From the NCBI RefSeq assembly GCF_000820145.1, contig NZ_CDBW01000039.1, forward strand, positions 1 to 64,000: a DNA stretch of 64,000 nucleotides, written 5' to 3'. Of this stretch, positions 1 to 8,225 are shown piece after piece; the first letter of the stretch is position 1; each line of letters begins with the position of its first letter. Origin of the DNA: Aeromonas sobria. Lineage in GTDB: Bacteria > Pseudomonadota > Gammaproteobacteria > Enterobacterales > Aeromonadaceae. Under the pieces are notes generated by a model. That model did not search any database. It saw nothing but the letters and a program-made list of their open reading frames with translations, and was not told the origin of the DNA. The position numbers and the translations under genes were made by a program.

Positions 1-30
1 AATTGGGACATAGCCTTTTTTATGCCGACA

Positions 31-855
31 TCAGGCGGGGGGCTGCATTCCGCGCATCTGCTCCAGCAGAGCGGTCACCGCCGCCGAGCGCAATGCATCG
101 GGGGCGTAGCAGAGCCCCACCCGCCGCTTGAAGGAGGATGCCGCCAGCTCGGCCACCCCACAGCCGGGCGGGCAGAGTGAACGGGGCAACCAGCCAATCC
201 CCGCCCCTGCGGCCACCATAGTTGCCGCCAGTCGCAACGACCCCGCCCGCCGAGGATAGAGGGGCGCCTGATTTCCGAGGATGGCGATCAGCCGCAGGTG
301 GGAGTCGTGACGCGGACAGGTGACCCAGGGCTCGTCCGCCAGCGCCGCCGGGGTGAGCGCCTCCTTGCCCGCCAGCGGGTGATCCGGCGGCAGCACCAGC
401 ACAAACTCCTCCTCCAGCAGGGGGATAAAGAGCTCATCGCCACAGCGCAGGGATTCACACCCCAGCCGCACATCGCCACAGCAGCCCTCCTCCAGGGTCA
501 GCAGGATCTCCTGGTGGGCGAGTGCCCCGTTGACCAGCGCCCCCACCACGCCATCGCCAAGGTCTGCCTCAATCCCCACCGTCACCTCGAGGCAGAGGGA
601 AGTTTCACGAAACTCGCGGGCGAGGGAGTCGGTGTCGGCGATCAGCCGCTTGGCGCGGGGATAGAGCCGGTGCGCCGCTTCGGTCCCCTCCACCCCGCGC
701 GCCTGCCGAACAAACAGGTTCACCCCCAGCTCATCCTCCAGCGCCTTGATGGTGGTGGAAAGGGTGGGCTGGGTGATGAAGAGGCGAGTGGCCGCCGCCG
801 TGATGTTGCGCTCCTCGAAGACAGCCACAAACGCACGCAGAGTTCGCACATCCAT
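31..855 (-). CDS. LysR-family transcriptional regulator
   Basis: A 274-residue LysR-type regulator. The first ~60 residues form the winged helix-turn-helix (MDVRTLRAFVAV, then AAATRLFITQPTLSTTIKAL), followed by a short effector-binding domain. I start at the ATG at 855 because AGGTGA lies 7 nt upstream and MDVRTLRAF is a standard LysR start; a GTG nine bases further out is in frame. It faces the oxidoreductase at 986, so by the usual LysR arrangement it probably controls that operon. The effector is unknown. At 274 aa it is slightly short for the family (about 300), but nothing looks broken. Confidence 0.9.
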   Translation of the reverse strand: MDVRTLRAFVAVFEERNITAAATRLFITQPTLSTTIKALEDELGVNLFVRQARGVEGTEAAHRLYPRAKRLIADTDSLAREFRETSLCLEVTVGIEADLGDGVVGALVNGALAHQEILLTLEEGCCGDVRLGCESLRCGDELFIPLLEEEFVLVLPPDHPLAGKEALTPAALADEPWVTCPRHDSHLRLIAILGNQAPLYPRRAGSLRLAATMVAAGAGIGWLPRSLCPPGCGVAELAASSFKRRVGLCYAPDALRSAAVTALLEQMRGMQPPA

Positions 856-864
856 AGAATTCAC

Positions 865-957
865 CTATATCAGACAGTCATAAAAGCCATTTTTCACGGC
901 GACATGGGGGCAATATAGTGGCTCACCTGCCACAAGGCATCCCAATTTTCTATATCA
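865..957. promoter_or_regulatory. Divergent LysR/oxidoreductase control region
   Basis: The gap between the two divergent genes holds the octamer CTATATCA twice in the same orientation (865-872 and 950-957) and an inverted ATATAG at 913-918. These could be regulator half-sites or parts of the two promoters. No canonical T-N11-A site stands out. Confidence 0.25.
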
Positions 958-985
958 ACGTCTATCAACACAGCCAGGAGCCATC

Positions 986-1864
986 ATGCGCCATCTCTCT
1001 GTCATCGGCCTCGGGGCCATGGGCTCCGCCCTCGCCACCACCCTGCTCAAGGCGGGCCATCCGGTCACCGTCTGGAATCGCAGCGCCGCCAAGGCCGCCC
1101 CGCTGCAGGCGCTGGGTGCGACACTCGCCCCCTCGGTTGGCCAGACCATTGCCGCGGGAGACATCTCCCTGATCTGCGTCGATAACTACGCCGTCAGCCA
1201 GCAGTTGCTGGACGAAGCGAGTGATGCGGTGGCGGGCAAGCTGCTGGTGCAGCTCTCCACCGGCAGCCCGCAGGGGGCCAGAGCTCTGGAGAGCTGGAGC
1301 CACGCTCGCGGCGCCCGTTATCTTGATGGCGCCATTCTCTGCTTCCCGGATCAGATCGGCACCAGCGACGCCAGCATCATCTGCTCAGGGGCCAGCGCCG
1401 CCTTTAGCGAAGCAGAGCCGGTGCTGCGCCTGCTCGCCCCCACCCTCGACCATGTGGCCGAGGCGGTGGGCGCCGCTGCGGCGCAAGATTGTGCCGTCGC
1501 CGCCTACTTTGCCGGTGGTCTGCTCGGTGCTCTGCACGGCGCGCTGATCTGCGAGGCGGAAGGACTGCCGGTAGCCAAGGTGTGCGCCCAGTTCAGCGAG
1601 CTGTCGCCGATCTTGGGGGGCGATGTGGCCCACCTTGGCAAGACGCTGGCGAGTGGCGATTTCGATCACCCCTACGCCAGCCTGAAAACCTGGAGCGCCG
1701 CCATCAGCCGCCTCGCCGGTCATGCCACCGAGGCCGGAATCGACAGCCGCTTCCCGCGCTTTGCCGCTGATCTGTTTGAAGAGGGGGTGGCGCAAGGGTT
1801 TGGCCAGCAGGAGGTGTCGGCCCTGATCAAGGTGCTGCGGGCGCGCAACGGAGCGGCACAATGA
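986..1864 (+). CDS. NAD(P)-dependent oxidoreductase, 6-phosphogluconate dehydrogenase/imine reductase-like
   Basis: 292 residues. The N-terminal Rossmann fold shows the motif GLGAMGSALATTLLKAGH, followed by WNRSAAKA, which fits NADP binding in the beta-hydroxyacid dehydrogenase superfamily. The C-terminal half is all-helical, as in imine reductases and hydroxyisobutyrate dehydrogenases. The usual catalytic lysine region of hydroxyacid dehydrogenases is not obvious, so an imine-reductase-like member is more likely. The substrate cannot be named. Its stop overlaps the next start (ATGA at 1861), so it is translationally coupled to the SDR gene, and the LysR gene diverges upstream. Confidence 0.8.
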   Translation: MRHLSVIGLGAMGSALATTLLKAGHPVTVWNRSAAKAAPLQALGATLAPSVGQTIAAGDISLICVDNYAVSQQLLDEASDAVAGKLLVQLSTGSPQGARALESWSHARGARYLDGAILCFPDQIGTSDASIICSGASAAFSEAEPVLRLLAPTLDHVAEAVGAAAAQDCAVAAYFAGGLLGALHGALICEAEGLPVAKVCAQFSELSPILGGDVAHLGKTLASGDFDHPYASLKTWSAAISRLAGHATEAGIDSRFPRFAADLFEEGVAQGFGQQEVSALIKVLRARNGAAQ

Positions 1865-2612
1865 ACGAGCTGACCCACCAACCGCAAATTGCACTGGTCA
1901 CCGGCGCCGCTGGCGGGATTGGCCGCCAACTCTGTATCGGGCTGGCCGAGGCGGGCTATCGGGTGATCGCCACCGATCTGGCCCCGCACTCTTTCGACCA
2001 TCCCGAGATCCACTTTCACCCGCTCGATCTGCGTGACGAGCAGGCCATCGCGCGCCTCTTTGCCGAGGTGCGCGCGCAGCATGGCGGCATCCACTTGCTG
2101 ATCAACAACGGCGCCATCAGCAAGTTCCACACCCGCTTCGAGGATCTGAGCACAGCCCAGTTCGATCAGGTGATGACGGTCAATGTGCGCGGCGCCATGC
2201 TCTGCGCCCGCGCCTTCGTGCAGGCCAACCGCGGGCAGCCCTATGGCCGCATCATCAATATTGCCTCCACCCGCTGGCAGCAGAACGAACCGGGTTGGGA
2301 TGCCTATGGCGCCTCCAAGGGGCGCTGGTGGCCCTCACCCAGTCCCTCGCCAACTCGCTGGCCGAGTCCCCCATCACGGTCAATGCCATCAGTCCGGGCT
2401 GGATCCAGGCGGAGGATTACCACACCCTGACCGAGGCGGATCACCGCCAGCACCCGAGCGGCCGGGTCGGTCGCCCCGACGACATCACCCGCGCCTGCCT
2501 CTTTCTGGCGGATCCCCGCAACGACTTTATCAACGGTGCCAATCTGGTGGTCGATGGCGGGATGAGCAAGAAGATGATCTACCACACCTCCGCCTCCTTC
2601 TGGGAGCAGTAA
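1861..2612 (+). pseudogene. SDR-family oxidoreductase, interrupted by a single-base frameshift
   Basis: A classical short-chain dehydrogenase read in two frames. The first part (1861 to about 2320) has the TGAAGGIGR cofactor motif, NNGA and the YGASK catalytic Tyr/Lys. The second part continues in the +1 frame as ALVALTQSLANSL, then NAISPGWIQ and the C-terminal DGGM. The join falls in a run of four G at 2319-2322. One more G would restore a single 250-residue protein (752+1 = 753 nt, 251 codons), a normal SDR length. Either the gene is a recent pseudogene or this is a homopolymer sequencing error. It is coupled to the oxidoreductase upstream. Confidence 0.85.
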
Positions 2613-2619
2613 CCCCGGC

Positions 2620-2640
2620 GGCGGCATAGCGGCTGCCGCC
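2620..2640 (+). terminator. Possible weak terminator after the SDR gene
   Basis: GGCGGCA (2620-2626) and TGCCGCC (2634-2640) form a 7-bp stem right after the SDR stop. Only CCATTTC follows, so it is a weak terminator at best. No gene was found from here to 2898. Confidence 0.35.
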
Positions 2641-2898
2641 CCATTTCACCTTCCAATTCCCCCCTGCCCATTTTTTCATCGCCTACCGCTAGATGGCCCT
2701 TGTACTGTCGTGGCCGACTGGCAACAATAGCCCTGCAACTGCCCCTCTTCACTCAGCCCCTTAACTCGTCACTCAATTCATCGCTTTAGGGGGGCGTTTC
2801 CGTTAAAATGACGGGTTTTTACCGTGCCCGGGTTTCCAATCCCCACCCTCAGGCACCCGCAGTGTGAATCCTATGATGCCAGTGATGCAGGATCTGCC

Positions 2899-3183
2899 AT
2901 GAACAACTACTTTCGGGTACTGGGCGTCAAGTCCAATGCCAACGAAAACGACATCAAAAAAGCCTATCGCCGGCTGTCGAACCAGTACCACCCCGATAAG
3001 CTGTTAGGGGCGAGCGAAGAAGAACGAGAACTGGCAGCAAGCAAGCTGCACCAGGTAAAGCAAGCCTATGAAGTGCTGTCAGACCCGCAACGACGGGCCG
3101 CATTTATCAAAGATTTCAACAACGTCATCGTGACCGATCCCGCTGCTGCCATGCAGGATATGTGGGACCAGTTCTACCCCTGA
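2899..3183 (+). CDS. Minimal J-domain protein (type III DnaJ-like)
   Basis: 94 residues, almost all of it a J domain: NYFRVLGVKSNANENDIKKAYRR (helices I-II), the HPD tripeptide in YHPDKL that stimulates Hsp70 ATPase, then helices III-IV (KQAYEVLSDPQRRAAF). There is no G/F region, zinc finger or client-binding domain, so client choice must come from a partner. I start at ATG 2899 (MNNYFRV), since upstream in-frame codons add only non-conserved sequence. It heads a four-gene same-strand run with gaps of 22, 12 and 11 nt, so the three following proteins are candidate partners or clients. The HPD identification is direct; the role is inference. Confidence 0.85.
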   Translation: MNNYFRVLGVKSNANENDIKKAYRRLSNQYHPDKLLGASEEERELAASKLHQVKQAYEVLSDPQRRAAFIKDFNNVIVTDPAAAMQDMWDQFYP

Positions 3184-3205
3184 TGCACCAGCCAAAAGAG
3201 TGACT

Positions 3206-3736
3206 ATGCAAAAAAAATGGGACCAGGCGCGGATTAAAGCGCTGATGAGTGATGCCAGCGAAAACATTGAATCCTATCGGGATCAAGATCAGCCCAAGGC
3301 GCTTGAGCAGTTCACCGGCAAGATGAAGACCCTGCTGCTGGCCGACATGAGCATGCTGGAGTTCATGCCGGAATACCTGCCGCTGGCGCTCTATGGTCGG
3401 GTGCAATTTGCGCCCCAGGCAAAGCAGCAGTGGGTCACCTGGCTCACCAGCGGCGTACAACCCTCATGGGACGAGTTCAAGGTATCGGTGGCGTTCAACA
3501 ATGCCGACCTGCCGCTGGTCAAAGCAGTTCGCGCCCAAAGCGAAGATCAGCTGATCGAAGCCTGCGCCGTGCTGTTCCAGCTCGACAACCCGCTGCCGCG
3601 CGGTGGCCACCGTGCCGATGACGACTACGAGTTGCGTGACGACGAAGATGAAGACGGGGAAGATGCCGACGCCGACTATAACGGTGATAGTGACGACGAC
3701 GGCGATCAGGATATGCACGACGAAGTACGTTTCTAA
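3206..3736 (+). CDS. Unknown protein with a strongly acidic C-terminal tail
   Basis: 176 residues, family not recognised. The first ~130 residues are a soluble, mostly helical domain (WDQARIKALMSDASENIES at the start). The last ~40 are dominated by Asp and Glu (DDEDEDGEDADADYN and similar), so the tail should be disordered and highly negative. Start ATG 3206 is preceded by AAAGAG at 5 nt. There is no signal peptide or membrane segment. It is second in the J-protein operon. Acidic tails occur in chaperone-associated and nucleic-acid-mimic proteins, but no function can be assigned. Confidence 0.75.
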   Translation: MQKKWDQARIKALMSDASENIESYRDQDQPKALEQFTGKMKTLLLADMSMLEFMPEYLPLALYGRVQFAPQAKQQWVTWLTSGVQPSWDEFKVSVAFNNADLPLVKAVRAQSEDQLIEACAVLFQLDNPLPRGGHRADDDYELRDDEDEDGEDADADYNGDSDDDGDQDMHDEVRF

Positions 3737-3748
3737 TTGGGGCAACGC

Positions 3749-4513
3749 ATGAACAACAGTCTGATAGAAATTACCGCCATCGAGATCAAAGAGCTGGCCG
3801 TGATCGAGCCGAAACAGGCCAGCGAAAGGTTCGAACTGATCGCCCAAACCATGTCTGACGACCAGCTGGCAGAAGTGATTGAGCAGATTGATATCGTCAC
3901 CCTGACCCAAATCAATGGCCAGCATGACATGTCATTCCCGTCGATCATCTGTGAACTGATGACCCCGGAGCGGATCCGCGACATCGTCTGCCAGCAACCC
4001 CTCTACTGGGAAGAGGCGATCAAGAACAACGCCGACGAGCTGCAACAGCACACCTTCGACTTTCTCAACTACCTGATCCGCACCCAGGACAGCGAAGCCA
4101 AGCAGACTGAAATTCTGGAGTGCATCGCCGACGATCCGGCCGGTCTTTTCTATCTCTCCATCCCCTTTATCGAGTTCTACCGCGGTGAGTGCATCGACGA
4201 TGAAGAGGGCTCGCACGACGTGCTGCACGCCGAAGAGGAAGATCTGGAAGAGGCGCTCTCCTACAGCAATCGCCAGCAGAGTGAAAATGCTCACGACTAC
4301 TCACTCGATGATCCGCGCAGCCTGTTGATGCTGATCCGCGAGCTGACCCCTGAGGTGGAGAAGGCGATCAAGGCACTGCTGCGCAATGAGCACTCCAGCT
4401 GGGAAGGGATCATCAGCAAGTTCGCCAGCGAGCTGGTGATGCAAGCCAAAGAGAAGAACAAGGTCGAGGACGAGTACGCCGAAGTCGACGACATGTTCAG
4501 CTTTCTGGATTAA
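3749..4513 (+). CDS. Unknown acidic soluble protein of the J-protein operon
   Basis: 254 residues, family not recognised. It is helix-rich and acidic throughout (for example LHAEEEDLEEALSYS around residue 165 and KVEDEYAEVDDMFSFLD at the end), with no signal peptide or membrane span. I place the start at ATG 3749 (MNNSLIEIT), which has a GGGG-containing stretch about 10 nt upstream; a codon 12 nt earlier is possible. Tight spacing on both sides (12 and 11 nt) makes it part of the four-gene operon, so co-expression with the J protein is likely. Confidence 0.75.
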   Translation: MNNSLIEITAIEIKELAVIEPKQASERFELIAQTMSDDQLAEVIEQIDIVTLTQINGQHDMSFPSIICELMTPERIRDIVCQQPLYWEEAIKNNADELQQHTFDFLNYLIRTQDSEAKQTEILECIADDPAGLFYLSIPFIEFYRGECIDDEEGSHDVLHAEEEDLEEALSYSNRQQSENAHDYSLDDPRSLLMLIRELTPEVEKAIKALLRNEHSSWEGIISKFASELVMQAKEKNKVEDEYAEVDDMFSFLD

Positions 4514-4524
4514 GGGACCCCGTC

Positions 4525-5421
4525 ATGCAACTGGTTATACGCGATGTCAATCAGGGCCCATTCCTCACGCAGGTACTGCGCTTTGGCCGCGAAAACGAAC
4601 GCTTGAGCGATCAGCAACTGGCCGCCATCAAGGGCAAGGCCGGACTGATGAGCCTGAAGTTTGCCGATAAGTACTACAACAAGTACAAGATGCACCTGCT
4701 GGAGCAGGCCGCCCACGACGTGATCGGGGTAGTGAGCCTCGGCCTGCTGGAGCTCTCCCAGCGCGACACCGCCAAAGCGCTCGCCTTGCTGCAGGCACCG
4801 GAAGGGCCCATCAAGCCGTTCCAGAAGGGCTGGTCGATGCTGATCTCGGTCAGCACCGGCGGCAACAGCCTCTATGGCGAGGTAGATGCCCGTCTGCTGG
4901 ACAAGATCTCCAGCCCCCCCGATGTGGAGGAGTGGCAAGGGTGGCAGGAGTACGAAAAAGCCCAGGTGGAGCATAACAAGGTCCGGCTGATGAGCCTGAT
5001 TGATCAGCACTTCTTCGCCTGTGAAAACGACCACCCGACCATGGAAGACAAGCTGGCCGAAGCGCTGCTCTATCGCATTCTGTGCGGCAATGGCAGCGGC
5101 GCGGCCCCACTGAAGGTGAAGCAGGATCTCAAGCGCAAACTGGCGCGGGAAATCGTGCTGCAAGAGGAGTGGTACGACACCGGCTATCTGGCCACCCAGC
5201 TGACATTGCTGCTGGCGGAACTGCCAAGCGAGCTGATCGCCGGTCTGCGGCAGGAGCTCAGCAAGGGGTTTGTCGCCAACCTGCTGCACACCCTCGGCTT
5301 TGTGCGCCAGTACCAGCTGCTGCAAAAAGAGCACGCCTCGCCGGAGAAGCTCGACAACGTCGAGATGCGCGCCGGTCTGCGCCATCCGCTGCTCGGCTGG
5401 CCGCTCTACCACGACTTCTAA
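4525..5421 (+). CDS. Unknown protein, last gene of the J-protein operon
   Basis: 298 residues, family not recognised. It is soluble and largely helical, with conserved-looking blocks such as SLKFADKYYNKYKMHLLEQ (residues ~48-66) and GLRHPLLGWPLYHDF at the C-terminus. It has no membrane segment, signal peptide or nucleotide-binding motif. It starts 11 nt after the preceding stop and is followed by a strong hairpin, so it closes the operon. GC content and codon use match the surrounding core genome, which argues for a long-resident cassette rather than a recent arrival. Confidence 0.75.
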   Translation: MQLVIRDVNQGPFLTQVLRFGRENERLSDQQLAAIKGKAGLMSLKFADKYYNKYKMHLLEQAAHDVIGVVSLGLLELSQRDTAKALALLQAPEGPIKPFQKGWSMLISVSTGGNSLYGEVDARLLDKISSPPDVEEWQGWQEYEKAQVEHNKVRLMSLIDQHFFACENDHPTMEDKLAEALLYRILCGNGSGAAPLKVKQDLKRKLAREIVLQEEWYDTGYLATQLTLLLAELPSELIAGLRQELSKGFVANLLHTLGFVRQYQLLQKEHASPEKLDNVEMRAGLRHPLLGWPLYHDF

Positions 5422-5451
5422 GGCGCGTTTCGCCGCCCGTTCAGTCGTTGC

Positions 5452-5482
5452 ACAACGCCCGGCTCGCCGGGCGTTGTTATAT
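5452..5482 (+). terminator. Hairpin ending the J-protein operon
   Basis: A 12-bp perfect inverted repeat, ACAACGCCCGGC (5452-5463) against 5466-5477, followed by TATAT rather than a clean T run. It lies 30 nt after the last stop. Confidence 0.6.
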
Positions 5483-5511
5483 CCGGCGACAAACACATCC
5501 CCTCACCCTGA

Positions 5512-5633
5512 CCCTCTCCCAAGGGGAGAGGGGACAAATACCTGCCAGCTTCAAACCAGCAAGTAGGGTGCAATAAGCGCAGCGCATTGCACCTGCAAAC
5601 AATAAGGGTGGAATAAGCGCAGCGCATTGCACC
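5512..5633. repeat. Dispersed palindromic repeat modules, first site
   Basis: Three hairpin modules lie in the 694-bp gap before the peptide transporter. One is CCCTCTCCC-AA-GGGGAGAGGG (5512-5532). The other two are copies of a 27-bp element with arms GGTGCAAT and ATTGCACC (5567-5593 and 5607-5633, the second with one mismatch). The same modules recur at 8226-8965, and a related one at 12444-12468. They are REP/BIME-like intergenic repeats by structure. The rest of this gap to 6115 holds only the direct repeat described separately. Confidence 0.75.
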
Positions 5634-5947
5634 TGTAGCATTTGCCCCTATCGCATTGCACCGACAACGCTGGCGGTACAATTCACCTTGTTTATTGCCC
5701 CTACGGCTACCGCCCCTCTCCCCCAATATTTATTCACGCAACTTACCAAGGTGAATAAATAGCCAACGCCCTCACTGTCATACCGTGGCGACTAGACAGG
5801 GTAAAAATCGGATATGGATCGTGCAACCGAGCCAACCATAGCGCCAGATGGCCAACAAGATCACATATAACCCGCAACTACCGAGCAGGTAACAAGGGGA
5901 TAGCGACAGCAGGAAGCGCATAAAAAGGCGAAATAGATCAATAAAAA

Positions 5948-5999
5948 GCAATTAATCGCGCCTGATTAAATTTAAGATCTGGCAATTTAATCGCGCTGA
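5948..5999 (+). promoter_or_regulatory. Direct repeat upstream of the peptide transporter
   Basis: GCAATTAATCGCGCCTGA (5948-5965) and GCAATTTAATCGCGCTGA (5982-5999) are near-identical and start 34 bp apart, about three helical turns. They sit in an AT-rich stretch roughly 120 bp before the transporter start, as expected for a regulator operator. The regulator is unknown. Confidence 0.45.
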
Positions 6000-6115
6000 A
6001 CGCTAAATGACAAACCAGTCTTTAAAGCAGTATGGAAGCGCCAAAGGCTAGCCGGTCACTGACTGGCACACTCTCAGGATGAGTTGTGATTTTCTCTTCT
6101 CACAGGAGACAAACC

Positions 6116-7612
6116 GTGAGCGCTTCAGCACCACACCCTCATCACGCCGCCGTTCCACCCGGCTCAGGCGCCCTGTTCTTTATCCAGACCTTCGCCACCC
6201 TGGGTTTTGCCGTGCTCTACTCCACTCTGGTGCTCTACGCCACCAAGCGGCTCGGCTTTAGCGAATCCCAGGCCAACGCCATGATGGGGATCTTCGGCGC
6301 CTTCAACTACGGCCTGCACCTGTTTGGCGGCTACCTCGGCGGACGCTTCCTCAGCAACCGCAACCTGTTTGTGATGGGGATGGTCTTGCAGGTGATCGGC
6401 TGCTACCTCATCGCCGAGATGGGGATCACCGGCCTCTACTGGGGGCTCGCCATGTTCCTCACCGGCAGCGGCCTCAACGTCACCTGCCTCAACATGATGC
6501 TGACCCAGCGCTTCGCCCCGGACGATCACCGCCGCGAGAGCGCCTTCTTGTGGAACTACGCCGGGATGAATCTGGGCTTCTTTATGGGCTTCTCGGTGGC
6601 GGGCTACTTCCAGCTCACCGAGGATTACCGCACCCTGTTCCTGTTCGCCACCCTCGGCAACGTGCTGGCCATCATCGCCACCCTGTTCTTCTGGCCCATT
6701 CTGGCGGATATCAACACCCCGCTGCGCCACATCAAGGGGCGCGGCTTCTACCTGCGGATGCTCGGCGGCCTCGCCATTCTGGCGCTGCTGGTGCCCGCCC
6801 TGCGCCTGCTGCTGACCCACGCCAGCTTTAGCGGCAGCTTCGTGCTGATGCTGGGAGCCGTGGTGCTGGTGCTGCTCTGCGTGATGACCGCCCGCCACCC
6901 GGACGCCGCCGAGCGCAGCCGCATGGTGGCCTATCTGATCCTCGCCCTCGGTTCCCTGATCTTCTGGTCACTCTACCAGCTGGCGCCGATGGGGCTGATG
7001 CTCTTCTCCGAGCACAACATCAACCTCAACGTGTTCGGGCTGCGGGTCGCCCCCCAGTGGATCCAGAACATCAACACCAGCGTCATCGTCATCGGCGGCC
7101 CACTGATGGCGCTGCTGTTCAAGCGGTTGCGCGAGCAGGGCTGGAACATCGACATCCCCTCCCAGTTTGCCGCCTCGCTGTTCTGCATGGGACTGGGGAT
7201 GCTGGTGCTGCCGATCGGCATCCATCTGGCGGGCGCCGACGGGCTGGTCGCCTTCAAGTGGATCGCCATCAGCTATGTGCTGCAGAGTCTGGGCGAGCTG
7301 CTGATCTCCCCCATCGGCTACGCCATGATTGGCAAGCTGGCCCCCGCCAGCCTGCAAGGCTTGATGATGGGCTGCTGGATGATGGTGACCGGCGTTGCCT
7401 CGGTGCTGGCGGGGTATGTCTCCGGCGCCATGCCGCAAAATATCGGCAGCACCCCGGTCGCCACCAACCCGGGTTACAGCTCGGTATTCAATATGCTCGG
7501 CTGGGGCTCGCTGGCTGGCGGCGTGGTGTTGCTACTGCTGGTGCCCCGCCTGCGCCAGTTGATCGCCTCCAAGATCACCCCGCCACCAGCGGCCACTGCC
7601 ATTCCCGTCTGA
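6116..7612 (+). CDS. POT-family proton-dependent oligopeptide transporter
   Basis: About 498 residues with 12-14 hydrophobic helices, as in the proton:peptide symporters of the major facilitator superfamily (DtpA/PepT group). It imports di- and tripeptides across the inner membrane using the proton gradient. Family-like features are GALFFIQTFATLGF at helix 1, GGYLGGRFLSNRN after helix 2, and LGELLISPIGYAMIGKLAP near the C-terminus, which matches the POT block with the conserved Glu and Pro. I prefer GTG 6116 because AGGAG lies 7 nt upstream; an in-frame start at 6086 would add ten residues. The exact paralogue cannot be chosen. Confidence 0.85.
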   Translation: MSASAPHPHHAAVPPGSGALFFIQTFATLGFAVLYSTLVLYATKRLGFSESQANAMMGIFGAFNYGLHLFGGYLGGRFLSNRNLFVMGMVLQVIGCYLIAEMGITGLYWGLAMFLTGSGLNVTCLNMMLTQRFAPDDHRRESAFLWNYAGMNLGFFMGFSVAGYFQLTEDYRTLFLFATLGNVLAIIATLFFWPILADINTPLRHIKGRGFYLRMLGGLAILALLVPALRLLLTHASFSGSFVLMLGAVVLVLLCVMTARHPDAAERSRMVAYLILALGSLIFWSLYQLAPMGLMLFSEHNINLNVFGLRVAPQWIQNINTSVIVIGGPLMALLFKRLREQGWNIDIPSQFAASLFCMGLGMLVLPIGIHLAGADGLVAFKWIAISYVLQSLGELLISPIGYAMIGKLAPASLQGLMMGCWMMVTGVASVLAGYVSGAMPQNIGSTPVATNPGYSSVFNMLGWGSLAGGVVLLLLVPRLRQLIASKITPPPAATAIPV

Positions 7613-7688
7613 TCGGGTTCGGGCCAGCCATTTTATTGGCCCCTGCCAGCGTGAACGGTTGAATCAGCAACGCGGCTGATAATGCAAA

Positions 7689-7726
7689 GGGCCCCGCCAT
7701 CATAGATGGCGGGGCCCTCGCTTTTT
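7689..7726. terminator. Terminator between the transporter and the convergent VOC gene
   Basis: A perfect 13-bp stem GGGCCCCGCCATC (7689-7701) and 7705-7717 with a three-base loop, then CGCTTTTT on the plus strand. It serves the peptide transporter and may block read-through from the convergent gene. Confidence 0.9.
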
Positions 7727-7775
7727 GGCAGATTTGATGGCCCGCACCGATTGTCTAACGCCTGTTCAGGCTTCG

Positions 7776-8156
7776 CTAATCAGCGCAAATCGCCTTATCC
7801 AGCAAGGCAATCCGGTTACCTTCAGAGTCCTGAAACTCGGCCACCTTGATGGCTTCACCCACCAGAGTCACGGGATAAAGCAACTTGGCGCCTGCCAACA
7901 GCGCATCCGCCATCACCTGCTCAATATTGTTCACCGTCAGATAAATCCGCGTGCCATCCAGACTCGGAACATAACTCTCCCCTCTGGCCAACGCACCAGA
8001 ACAGCCTTTCGCGCCATCAATAAACGGGAATAGCGCCATTTCATTGCCATCAATCTGTGCACGTTCGAACTCGATTTCAAAAACGGCAGAGTAGAAGGCG
8101 ATTGCTCGCTGCATATCCGTTACCGGAATCTCAAAATGCATCCCAATATTTACCAT
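7776..8156 (-). CDS. VOC-family (glyoxalase/bleomycin-resistance-like) protein
   Basis: 126 residues with one VOC module: MVNIGMHFEIPVTDMQRAIAFY at the start (beta strand plus the 'RAIAFY' helix), RIYLTVNNIEQVMADALLAGA in the middle, and FQDSEGNRIALLD at the end. The family covers glyoxalase-type enzymes, dioxygenases and drug-binding proteins that work as dimers or tandem domains. The metal-ligand positions look partly conserved (H7, E123-region absent), so the activity is uncertain. It is monocistronic. The upstream side (8157 onward) holds the tandem repeat. Confidence 0.8.
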   Translation of the reverse strand: MVNIGMHFEIPVTDMQRAIAFYSAVFEIEFERAQIDGNEMALFPFIDGAKGCSGALARGESYVPSLDGTRIYLTVNNIEQVMADALLAGAKLLYPVTLVGEAIKVAEFQDSEGNRIALLDKAICAD

Positions 8157-8225
8157 CGAACCCCTTCCTTGTTAGTTAGCGATAGCGCCATGCAGGCGAA
8201 ATCATGCTCCCATTATTGCCATGAT

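Noticed and set aside
2183..2629. Third-frame ORF over the SDR gene
   Set aside because: Proline-rich shadow. The real reading continues at 2295-2612 after the frameshift.
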